Source: CAZRZN01 sp964604565
GTDB taxonomy: Bacteria; Pseudomonadota; Alphaproteobacteria; Rhodobacterales; Rhodobacteraceae
Reading direction: 5' to 3'
NCBI GenBank assembly: GCA_964604565.1
Contig: CAZRZN010000181.1
Span: 1-8,869, forward strand
DNA length: 8,869 bases
Position numbers and translations under genes: made by a program. Below, piece after piece: positions 1-5,781 of the stretch (position 1 is the first letter of the stretch; each line of letters begins with the position of its first letter). The notes below the pieces were generated by a model, which saw only the letters and a list, made by a program, of their open reading frames with translations, was not told where the DNA came from and did not search any database.

Positions 1-198
1 GCGCGGTCGTACAAGCTTGACGCCCCGCATGTCAGCCTATTGTACGGAACCCCCGGCCGCGACGCACTTGCCAACGCGCAGGAAACCGTCAGGGCCGACT
101 TTGCAGGCGCCACGCTACGGGTAAGTGGCCCGAGCATTGTCCAGTCGTCGAAAACGACACCCATATCCGACTGGAAGCTGGTGGCAGACTTTGACTGA
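1..198 (+). CDS. 2H phosphoesterase / cyclic phosphodiesterase-like protein, C-terminal fragment
   Basis: Frame 1 is open from the left edge to a TGA at 196-198 and gives the last 65 residues of a protein whose start lies outside the window. Near its beginning is PHVSLLYG (residues 9-16), which fits the second H-x-S/T catalytic motif of the 2H phosphoesterase superfamily. In plant cyclic phosphodiesterases the corresponding stretch reads PHLSLLYG. The tail, with a short strand followed by DWKLVADFD, matches the usual end of that fold, so the stop looks natural and not like a truncation. Members hydrolyse cyclic phosphates or 2',5'-phosphodiester bonds in nucleotides or RNA ends in the cytoplasm. 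The substrate cannot be told from this part. Codons are mostly GC-ending, as expected for a real gene. The assignment rests on a single motif plus the shape of the C-terminus, so it is moderate. Confidence 0.6.
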   Translation, partial: ARSYKLDAPHVSLLYGTPGRDALANAQETVRADFAGATLRVSGPSIVQSSKTTPISDWKLVADFD

Positions 199-568
199 CC
201 TTGCGTCGCCCGCCTGAGACTTGGCGCCTTCGGACCAGAGGCGGGGCGCGTTCTGGCACAGGTTGTTGATAGCGGCGGTGCGGGGCTACCCGGCGCGAAA
301 AGTTACATCCTGATCGACGTGGGTTGTCCAAACGACGGCGCCAAGGCGCTTATGCAATTTCAGGCCTCAACCCACCTATTGACTTAGCAAACGACACTCG
401 TCCCGATGGTATCAGCCAACTCAAAAATGCCAGTCCCGACCTCGAAGTTGGGGATATCCGGCGAACAATCGGCTGTCCCCGATACCAACATTGAATGTGG
501 CCCGGTCGCTTGGGAAACAAAAGCGTGGCAACGCAAACACCAGGTGAACTGCTCGCCGTTCACACGAT
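199..568. other. gene-poor stretch between the 2H protein and tRNA-Pro
   Basis: I find no convincing gene here. Frame 1 stays open after the TGA at 196-198 up to a TAG at 385-387, but it has no ATG/GTG start with a ribosome binding site near its beginning and no motif I recognise. The open frames on both strands that run into 569-645 are translations of the tRNA gene and are not genes. One inverted repeat, CCCGCCT/AGGCGGG (209-215 with 239-245), has a 23-base loop and is weak. Confidence 0.5.
544..563 (-). terminator. possible hairpin terminator of tRNA-Pro
   Basis: A perfect 6-bp inverted repeat (GTGAAC at 544-549, GTTCAC at 558-563, 8-base loop) begins five bases beyond the encoded CCA in the direction of tRNA transcription. 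It is followed on the minus strand by CTGGTGTTTG, which is only mildly T-rich. The position suits a terminator or processing signal, but the stem is short and there is no proper T-tract. Confidence 0.3.
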
Positions 569-645
569 TGGTCGGAGTGAGAGGATTCGAACCTCCGGCC
601 CCTGCCTCCCGAAGACAGTGCTCTACCAAGCTGAGCTACACTCCG
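569..645 (-). tRNA. tRNA-Pro, anticodon CGG
   Basis: Read on the minus strand, the 77 bases fold into a full cloverleaf. The acceptor stem is CGGAGTG/CACTCCG (645-639 with 579-573), with discriminator A and an encoded CCA (571-569). The D arm contains AGCTCAGCTTGGTAGAGC. The anticodon stem is CTGTC/GGCAG with one G-U pair, around the loop TTCGGGA, and the T arm carries GGTTCGAATCC. The anticodon is CGG at 611-609, reading the proline codon CCG. A first base of C paired with G in the acceptor stem is typical of bacterial tRNA-Pro. The gene begins 44 bases after the stop of the permease gene on the same strand, so it may lie on the same transcript or have its own promoter in the end of that gene. 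Confidence 0.96.
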
Positions 646-689
646 ACCGTGTCGCGCGGCATAGCTCTTTGACCCTTCTTTGGCAAGGC

Positions 690-1664
690 TCAATCTGACG
701 TCGGGCGGGTGTCCTTTTCGGCCGCTGCCGTTTCGCCGCGAAAGAAACGGACGCGTGGCATGATGCCGGTTTCGAACCGTGTGCGGGACCGCAGGACAGG
801 ACGGTTGGTCGTGGCCTTGCCGCCCTCGCGAAGCACGATGTAGATGCCACTGGCAATGATGATCGATGCCCCGCCAGCGGTCCAGAGATCGGGAAATTCG
901 TCAAAGAACAGGGCGCCTGTAAAGGTGGCCCAGATGATCTGCGAATACTGCATGGGGGCGACGACGACCGCCTCCCCGGCCTTATAGGCCATGATGACAA
1001 GCGCCGAGGCGGCAAAGGCCATGATCGACATGAGTGCCAGCCCCCCGAGTTCGAGCGCCGGCATCGGCTTGTAGACAAAAGGCAGCATGGCGCCCATCAG
1101 GATGAAGTTGGCGAGGATCGGGTAGAGCAGCAGAACGACGCTGCGTTCGTCCTGCCCGATCTTGCGCACGATGATCGAGGCCAGAGAGCTGGCAAAGGCC
1201 GCCACCAACGCAGCCAGATGGCCCAGACTGAGGTCGGTGCCACCGGGACGCAACACCACCAGCACGCCGATCAGACCGACAATCACCGCCCCGCCCCGGC
1301 GAATGCCGACCCGTTCGCCAAGGATCGGGATGGCCAGCAGTGTGATCAGCAGGGGCGCGGCGAACAGGATCGCATAGACCTGTGCCAGTGGCAGGACCGA
1401 AAAGGCGTAAAAGGCGGTAAAGCCCGTGATCACGGCCGCAAGTGTCCGGGTCAGCATCCACCACGGGTGAACGGGGCGCAGCGTGCCCGGCTGCGAATCG
1501 CGGATCAGGAACAGCGTCACCATCGGAAAGGCGAACAACCCGCTGAAGAACACGATCTGAACAGGACTGTAGCTTGCGCCCAGCCATTTCACGATCACGT
1601 CGTGCAGCGAATAGGTTGCGAATGCGAGCAGCGCCAGAACGGCGCCCTTGGCGTTGGGAGGCAT
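690..1664 (-). CDS. EamA/DMT-family transporter
   Basis: This 324-residue inner-membrane protein has the ten-helix layout of the drug/metabolite transporter superfamily, with two EamA repeats at about residues 5-135 and 145-280. The first helix carries the usual YSLHDVIVKWLG pattern, followed by YSPVQIVFFSGLFAFP. Each repeat ends in a short cytoplasmic loop such as LGERVGIRR after helix 4. A charged tail of about 45 residues follows the last helix and is probably cytoplasmic. DMT proteins export or import small metabolites, amino acids or purines, but the sequence does not show the substrate. The ATG at 1664-1662 directly precedes the first helix, though no strong ribosome binding site is visible. 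The gene is divergent from bciA, with a 147-base shared upstream region, and tRNA-Pro lies just downstream. Confidence 0.9.
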   Translation of the reverse strand: MPPNAKGAVLALLAFATYSLHDVIVKWLGASYSPVQIVFFSGLFAFPMVTLFLIRDSQPGTLRPVHPWWMLTRTLAAVITGFTAFYAFSVLPLAQVYAILFAAPLLITLLAIPILGERVGIRRGGAVIVGLIGVLVVLRPGGTDLSLGHLAALVAAFASSLASIIVRKIGQDERSVVLLLYPILANFILMGAMLPFVYKPMPALELGGLALMSIMAFAASALVIMAYKAGEAVVVAPMQYSQIIWATFTGALFFDEFPDLWTAGGASIIIASGIYIVLREGGKATTNRPVLRSRTRFETGIMPRVRFFRGETAAAEKDTRPTSD

Positions 1665-1684
1665 GGCGGGACCGTCGCGGAAAA

Positions 1685-1701
1685 GATCGGATCTGATCGG
1701 A
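1685..1701. repeat. direct repeat GATCGGA x2, 10-bp period
   Basis: GATCGGA occurs at 1685-1691 and again at 1695-1701, one helical turn apart, 21-37 bases upstream of the permease start. A tandem hexamer ATCACG x2 follows at 1715-1726. These could be part of a regulator site in the divergent promoter region or chance. No regulator is suggested by the sequence. Confidence 0.35.
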
Positions 1702-1768
1702 GTTCGTTACCGCTATCACGATCACGGCCACACGGAAACGGGGAACATTGCCCTGACTGTCGGGTATG

Positions 1769-1786
1769 TGTCATGTTCAATGGACA
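1769..1786. promoter_or_regulatory. candidate PpsR/CrtJ operator upstream of bciA
   Basis: TGTCATGTTCAATGGACA matches the TGT-N12-ACA consensus of PpsR/CrtJ exactly. PpsR/CrtJ is the redox- and light-responsive repressor of bacteriochlorophyll and carotenoid genes in purple bacteria. The motif ends 25 bases before the bciA ATG, where it would overlap the promoter or block the start of transcription. Only one full site is visible, whereas many PpsR targets have two. A single match of this six-base pattern is expected by chance in a few percent of regions this size, so the pathway context is what gives it weight. Confidence 0.5.
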
Positions 1787-1811
1787 GCCCCCGACGAAAG
1801 GAGAAGGCGAC

Positions 1812-2759
1812 ATGACGGTTCTGCTTGCCGGGGCAACCGGCACGATCGGGCAGGCCGTGGCCCGTGCCCTTGTTGCCCGGGGGCATCGTGTGCTTTGCCC
1901 GGTCAGGTCTGGCCGGGCTTTGAGCCTGCCGGGTGTCACCGCGCTGTCCTGCACGATCGGCGAACCCGGGGCGCTGGCCCGCGCGCTGAAGGGCGAGCAG
2001 GTCGATGCGGTGATCTCCTGCATGGCGTCACGTAGCGGGGTGCCCGCGGATGCCTGGGCGGTGGACCATGACGCCCAAGTGGTCTTGCTGGAGGCAGCAC
2101 AGGCCGCAGGCGCCGAAAAATTCGTTCTTTTGTCCGCGATCTGCGTGCAAAAACCGACCCTGGCCTTCCAACAGGCCAAACTCGCCTTCGAGGAAAGACT
2201 GAGGCACAGCGGGCTGACATGGTCCATCGTCCGGCCCACGGCGTTTTTCAAATCCCTGTCCGGACAGGTGGCAAGGGTGCAGGCGGGCAAGGCGTTTCTG
2301 CTGTTCGGCGACGGAACGCAGACCGCCTGCAAGCCGATCAGCGACGCCGACCTGGCAACCTATCTGGTGGACTGTCTCGACATGCCCACGCGGCAGAACC
2401 GCATCCTGCCGATCGGCGGGCCGGGACCGGCGATCACGCCGCGCGAACAGGGGGAATGGCTGTTCAACAAGCTGGGACAGGAACCAAAGTTCAAACGCGT
2501 GCCCCTTGCCCTGATGGACGTCATCGCGGGAACTCTGGGAACGCTGGGGCGTGTCAGTCCCGGGCTGGCGCAAAAGGCGGAACTGGCGCGCATCGGCCGG
2601 TATTATGCCAGCGAATCGATGCTGGTCTGGGACCCCGCGGCGGGCCGATACGATGCGGAGGCCACACCGGAATTTGGATCGCACACGTTGTGGGACCATT
2701 ACGCGGCGATGCTGCGTGGGGAGACTCAGGTCGACCTTGGCGAACACGCCGTGTTCTGA
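1812..2759 (+). CDS. bciA: 3,8-divinyl (proto)chlorophyllide a 8-vinyl reductase (NADPH), BciA/DVR type
   Basis: The 315-residue product belongs to the NAD(P)-binding extended/atypical SDR group and looks like BciA, which reduces the C8 vinyl group of divinyl (proto)chlorophyllide to ethyl with NADPH. This is a step in bacteriochlorophyll synthesis, carried out in the cytoplasm or at the membrane face. Supporting features are the nucleotide-binding GATGTIG (residues 7-13), FQQAKLAFE (119-127), RPTAFFKSLSGQV (141-153), FGDGTQTACKPISD (165-178), LPIGGPGPAITPREQGE (199-215), IGRYYASESMLVWDP (261-275) and the terminal LGEHAVF. All are hallmark blocks shared with plant DVR and BciA. The ATG at 1812 follows AAAGGAGAAGGCGAC, a good ribosome binding site. 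Upstream in-frame extension is ignored because this start puts the Rossmann motif at the N-terminus. A candidate PpsR site lies just upstream. No other photosynthesis gene is in the window, so bciA stands outside the photosynthesis cluster here. Confidence 0.92.
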   Translation: MTVLLAGATGTIGQAVARALVARGHRVLCPVRSGRALSLPGVTALSCTIGEPGALARALKGEQVDAVISCMASRSGVPADAWAVDHDAQVVLLEAAQAAGAEKFVLLSAICVQKPTLAFQQAKLAFEERLRHSGLTWSIVRPTAFFKSLSGQVARVQAGKAFLLFGDGTQTACKPISDADLATYLVDCLDMPTRQNRILPIGGPGPAITPREQGEWLFNKLGQEPKFKRVPLALMDVIAGTLGTLGRVSPGLAQKAELARIGRYYASESMLVWDPAAGRYDAEATPEFGSHTLWDHYAAMLRGETQVDLGEHAVF

Positions 2760-2763
2760 AGGT

Positions 2764-3150
2764 CTATTGGCAAGGGGTCGCCTGCCAGTCGTCGGAAGCG
2801 CCGCGCCAGCATTTCTGGCGAAACCCGTAAGCCACCAGCGTCCAGCGCCGGTCCTCCGCAGGTGAGAATTCCATCCGGCGCTGGATCGCGCTGACGGAAT
2901 CGTCCGCGATCCCGGTTTCGGTGAATTCGATGACAAGGCGATCATCCTCCAGCGAGGCGACGATCTCCATGGCAGGACGGCCTTCACCCGTGCCGGGAAA
3001 TTCCATGATCCAGTCCTGCATGAGTGTCATGGGACGCGCATGGACCGTTGTGTCCGGCATCCGAAAATCGGAATATCCGGGCAGGACCTGCACGTCCTGC
3101 GCGGACAGCGGGCTTGCCGTCAGACACAGGATACAAAGGAAACGCAGCAT
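2764..3150 (-). CDS. small secreted hypothetical protein
   Basis: This 128-residue protein is of unknown function. Residues 1-17 (MLRFLCILCLTASPLSA) form a signal peptide with a likely signal peptidase I cut after SPLSA, so the mature protein would be periplasmic or secreted. There is no lipobox. The mature part is about 110 residues, acidic, with no further membrane helix. It holds two cysteines near the C-terminus (114 and 127) that could form a disulfide. I chose the ATG at 3150-3148 because it gives a clean signal peptide and follows AGGGGTTCCGAA. A longer reading from 3192 would put charged residues ahead of it. The gene starts 77 bases after the leuB stop on the same strand and may be read from the leuB transcript, although two hairpins lie between. 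Its stop is 4 bases from that of convergent bciA. Confidence 0.75.
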   Translation of the reverse strand: MLRFLCILCLTASPLSAQDVQVLPGYSDFRMPDTTVHARPMTLMQDWIMEFPGTGEGRPAMEIVASLEDDRLVIEFTETGIADDSVSAIQRRMEFSPAEDRRWTLVAYGFRQKCWRGASDDWQATPCQ

Positions 3151-3167
3151 TTCGGAACCCCTTCGCG

Positions 3168-3194
3168 GATTGGACAGACAGACCCTGTCCAATC
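3168..3194. terminator. strong inverted repeat between leuB and the small secreted protein
   Basis: GATTGGACAG (3168-3177) and CTGTCCAATC (3185-3194) form a perfect 10-bp stem around a 7-base loop. No T-run follows on either strand. On the minus strand the stem ends 17 bases before the ATG of the secreted-protein gene. It could be a Rho-assisted end of the leuB message, an RNA-stabilising stem, or an operator. Confidence 0.45.
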
Positions 3195-3210
3195 CCTTGC
3201 TCAGGGTCGA

Positions 3211-3226
3211 GTCCGGATAACCGGAC
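3211..3226 (-). terminator. hairpin right after the leuB stop
   Basis: GTCCGG/CCGGAC (3211-3216 with 3221-3226) forms a perfect 6-bp stem with a 4-base loop, beginning one base after the leuB TAG. It lacks a T-tract. Together with the longer stem at 3168-3194 it marks the end of leuB, as a weak terminator or an mRNA 3' stabiliser. Confidence 0.35.
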
Positions 3227-3227
3227 C

Positions 3228-4331
3228 CTAGAGGGATGCGTCCAGCGCCGCGACAATGGCATCGCCCATCTGGGTTGTGGTCACTGGCGCCACCCCCTCG
3301 TCCCCCAGCAGATCCGCCGTGCGCAATCCGTCGGCCAGCACTTTTTCCACTGCCGCTTCGAGCCGGTCGGCTTCGGCGCCCTGATCGAAAGAGTAGCGCA
3401 GCGCCATGGCAAAGCTGAGAATGCAGGCGATCGGGTTGGCCTTTCCCTGACCCGCGATGTCGGGCGCAGAGCCATGCACCGGCTCATACATCGCCTTGGG
3501 CCGGCCGTTCGCCATCGGCGCGCCAAGGCTGGCCGAGGGCAACATGCCAAGGCTGCCGGTCAGCATCGCGGCCAGATCAGACAGGAGATCGCCAAAGAGG
3601 TTGTCCGTCACGATCACGTCGAACTGCTTGGGCCAGCGGGTCAGCTGCATGGCGCCCGCATCGGCATACATGTGGCTCAACTCGACCTCGGGGTAATCCT
3701 TGGCGACCTCGGTCACGACCTCGCGCCAGAGGACGCCGGATTCCATGACATTGGCCTTTTCCATCGAGCAAAGCTTCTTGTTCCTTCGCATAGCCAGTTC
3801 GAAGGCCGAGCGGGCCACGCGGTCGATCTCCGACTCGGTGTAGCGCTGGGTATTGATGCCGACACGTTCGTTGCCTTCCTCGATGATGCCCCGCGGCTCA
3901 CCGAAATAGATGCCCGATGTCAGCTCCCGCACGATCATGATGTCCAGACCCGCGACGACGTCCGTCTTCAGCGAGGAAAAATCCGCCAGCGCGTCGAAGC
4001 ATTGCGCCGGACGCAGGTTGGCAAAGAGATCCATCTCCTTGCGCAGACGCAGCAAACCGCGCTCCGGCTTCACGCTGAAATCCAGCGCGTCGTATTTCGG
4101 CCCTCCCACGGCGCCCAGCAAGACGGCGTCGACCTCCTGCGCCTTTGCCATCGTGGCATCGGTGAGTGGTTCGCCATGGGCGTCATAGGCGGCGCCGCCC
4201 ACGAGATCCTCGGTCACGTCGAAGGTCATGGCGCGCTTGGCACCATACCAGTCGATGACCTTGCGGACCTCGGCCATGACCTCGGGACCGATACCGTCGC
4301 CTGGAAGGATGAGAAGCGAAGGGTTGGACAT
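3228..4331 (-). CDS. leuB: 3-isopropylmalate dehydrogenase
   Basis: LeuB is a cytoplasmic homodimer that oxidises and decarboxylates (2R,3S)-3-isopropylmalate to 2-oxoisocaproate with NAD+, the third committed step of leucine synthesis. The 367 residues are full family length. Visible signatures are the N-terminal ILPGDGIGPEV (8-18), substrate-binding arginines in RLRKEMDLFANLRP (95-108) and RELTSG (135-140), and Y142. Lys192 lies in EKANVMESG. The metal-binding aspartates are D224 in YADAGAMQL and D248/D252 in TDNLFGDLLSD. The NAD loop is HGSAPDIAGQGKANP (286-300). The ATG at 4331-4329 is preceded by AGGAGAGCCCGCCC and gives the standard N-terminus. The 21-residue upstream extension in frame is not family-like. 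leuB is separated from leuC and leuD by two envelope genes and a 388-base gap, so it probably has its own promoter. Confidence 0.97.
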   Translation of the reverse strand: MSNPSLLILPGDGIGPEVMAEVRKVIDWYGAKRAMTFDVTEDLVGGAAYDAHGEPLTDATMAKAQEVDAVLLGAVGGPKYDALDFSVKPERGLLRLRKEMDLFANLRPAQCFDALADFSSLKTDVVAGLDIMIVRELTSGIYFGEPRGIIEEGNERVGINTQRYTESEIDRVARSAFELAMRRNKKLCSMEKANVMESGVLWREVVTEVAKDYPEVELSHMYADAGAMQLTRWPKQFDVIVTDNLFGDLLSDLAAMLTGSLGMLPSASLGAPMANGRPKAMYEPVHGSAPDIAGQGKANPIACILSFAMALRYSFDQGAEADRLEAAVEKVLADGLRTADLLGDEGVAPVTTTQMGDAIVAALDASL

Positions 4332-4719
4332 GGGCGGGCTCTCCTGTTTTGACGCTTGGGGCGTAGCCTGCGGGTGTCGCGGGGTCAATATCACACGCGC
4401 GCGGGATCATCGGCCCGTCGATGTCCGGGACGGGGCGCCTTCGGGTTGCGAAACGGATGAGGCTGTCGCGCCTGCCCCCGCGGCATCGGGTCGCGGTCAC
4501 ACGGTCATTTCGTGCAAGGCGGTTTCCGCGCTCGGACAGACCCCCGTGATACCCACAGGCGGCTGACCCTGCATCGCATGGTCCGGTGCGACGACGCACC
4601 GTCATCGGGCGCATTTGGGAAGGGACCATAGAGCGGACGGCATGAACACCCGTGCCTGCGTTAGGCGCGTTGTTTCGCACATGGCTTAGAGGGCCGGACG
4701 GGCGGGGACACAGCGGCAA
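4332..4719. other. 388-base gap upstream of leuB
   Basis: I see no gene here. The long minus-strand open frame that spans it continues out of frame through the start of leuB and has no family features. The gap holds a weak promoter candidate for leuB at its left end and a perfect 7-bp hairpin CGGTGCG/CGCACCG with a 4-base loop at 4584-4601. That hairpin lies about 120 bases past the stop of the upstream phosphatase-fold gene and has no T-run. No leader peptide rich in leucine codons and no T-box-like element was found. Confidence 0.5.
4360..4388 (-). promoter_or_regulatory. weak candidate leuB promoter
   Basis: On the minus strand TTGACC (4388-4383) is followed after 17 bases by TACGCC (4365-4360). 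The -35 box is good and the -10 box poor. A start near 4353 would leave a short leader containing the leuB ribosome binding site. This is a guess from spacing and the TTGAC core. Confidence 0.25.
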
Positions 4720-5781
4720 TCAGGGCAAGGTCAGATCGACCCAGACCAGGCCATGTGGCCCGGCATCCGGCGATGGCGGCGTGACGCCGCTGTCGAGAAT
4801 GCGCAGCGCGCCATCTGGCAGGACATAGCTGACCCGCATCGGTCCGGTCCTGTCCCACGCGACAGTGTCAACGCCCGGCATCGGATCCTGAAGGCGCGGA
4901 TGCGCCAGAACCTGTTGCACCGCAGCGCGGAGCCCATCTCCACGATGCGGGTCGAGGTTCAGATTGCCGATCAAGACCGCGGGCCCGTCAATGACAGGTG
5001 CCAAGGCCCCGTCAAGAACATGCGCCCACAGCAAGACTTCATCCCGGTTGCGGCGACCGTTCCGATCCTCCGGCCCGTCAAAAACCGGGGGCGTGGCGGA
5101 TAGGGCAAGCAGAAACAACGCTCCATCCGGCGTCACCAGCCTGAGCGCCCAGTGCGATGCGCTGGACAGCCGCTGTATGTCATGCGCCGGGTCATCCGCT
5201 GCGATCACCGATCCGGGCGTGTCTTTCCAAAGCAGCCCGCTGTGATCCGCGACCAGATCGACAGGATACCGAGAGAGCAGCGCCATGCCCCCCTGCCCCG
5301 CGAACCAGCCGAACCCCTGAGCGTCGCGGGGCCCGCCGCGGTATCCATCACCGTCGATATCGACATCGGTCTGCATTCCCGTGTTGGGGCGTGCCGAAAA
5401 GAGATACGGGTAAGAGAGGCCCCTGTCATCCAGCAGATCCCGAAGCGCGCCCAGCGCGACAAGATCGCGATCATAATCCAGATCGGTCAGCAGCAGAACG
5501 TCGGGGGCGGCGCTCAGGATGGGGCCGAGGTCGGGCGGTTCCCTGCCGAATTCCACCAGCATCAGGCCCGGACCCTTGCGGCTGAAATCGCCATGCCAGG
5601 TGGCGACCCGCACAGGGTCCGCATAGGCGGCGCAGATGACCAGCAGATAGCTGGCGAGCAGGATCAGACCGTTTGCAACTGCGCCTGAGCGTAAGCGCGG
5701 CGCCGCTTTTCCTCGATCAATGCGGCGATGCGCATCAGCGCGACGCCTCGCATGATCAGGCTTGCAGGCAGAAAGGCCCAT
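4720..5781 (-). CDS. exported endonuclease/exonuclease/phosphatase-fold protein
   Basis: The protein has up to 353 residues. A hydrophobic segment (about residues 37-53, ending AAYA before DPVRVATW) looks like a signal peptide core, so the EEP domain (about 57-353) should be outside the cytoplasm. EEP proteins are Mg-dependent nucleases or phosphatases. Recognisable blocks are VRVATWHGDF (57-66), the acidic DVDIDGDGYRGG (139-150), FAGQGGMALLSRYPV (160-174), SASHWAL (207-213), TPPVFDGPEDRNGRRN (230-245), GNLNLDP (272-278), MRVSYVLPDG (315-324) and HGLVWVDL (343-350). Several catalytic positions are not canonical: GDxN reads GNLN and RxDY reads RVSY. The start is uncertain. The ATG at 5781 overlaps the upstream gene by about 118 bases and puts 36 mostly polar residues before the hydrophobic segment. 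A CTG at 5667-5665 overlapping the upstream TGA would give a short signal peptide. The gene follows and overlaps the membrane protein gene, so the two are probably co-expressed. Specificity is unknown. Confidence 0.75.
   Translation of the reverse strand: MGLSACKPDHARRRADAHRRIDRGKAAPRLRSGAVANGLILLASYLLVICAAYADPVRVATWHGDFSRKGPGLMLVEFGREPPDLGPILSAAPDVLLLTDLDYDRDLVALGALRDLLDDRGLSYPYLFSARPNTGMQTDVDIDGDGYRGGPRDAQGFGWFAGQGGMALLSRYPVDLVADHSGLLWKDTPGSVIAADDPAHDIQRLSSASHWALRLVTPDGALFLLALSATPPVFDGPEDRNGRRNRDEVLLWAHVLDGALAPVIDGPAVLIGNLNLDPHRGDGLRAAVQQVLAHPRLQDPMPGVDTVAWDRTGPMRVSYVLPDGALRILDSGVTPPSPDAGPHGLVWVDLTLP

Noticed and set aside
196..204. TGA followed by Pro-Cys as a selenocysteine codon
   Set aside because: The 2H fold ends naturally at the TGA, no homologous redox motif surrounds it, and no convincing stem-loop follows directly.
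1..645. tRNA-Pro as an integration site of a mobile element
   Set aside because: No duplicated tRNA 3' end, integrase or element genes are visible on either side within the window.
406..693. Open frames on both strands running through 569-645 as small proteins
   Set aside because: They translate the tRNA-Pro gene; phrases such as GVRGFEPPAP on the plus strand are familiar tRNA translation artefacts.
1218..1811. Long plus-strand open frame that would extend bciA upstream across the permease gene
   Set aside because: The extension is the antisense of a clear EamA gene and lacks family features. The start at 1812 has a good ribosome binding site and places the Rossmann motif at the N-terminus.
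3024..4352. 442-codon plus-strand open frame antisense to leuB
   Set aside because: It is the shadow of leuB, which carries all IPMDH signatures; the plus-strand product is rich in His/Gly/Arg with no domain.
4183..4719. 178-codon minus-strand open frame upstream of and into leuB
   Set aside because: It overlaps the start of leuB out of frame, is Arg/Pro/Ser-rich, and has no recognisable motif or ribosome binding site.
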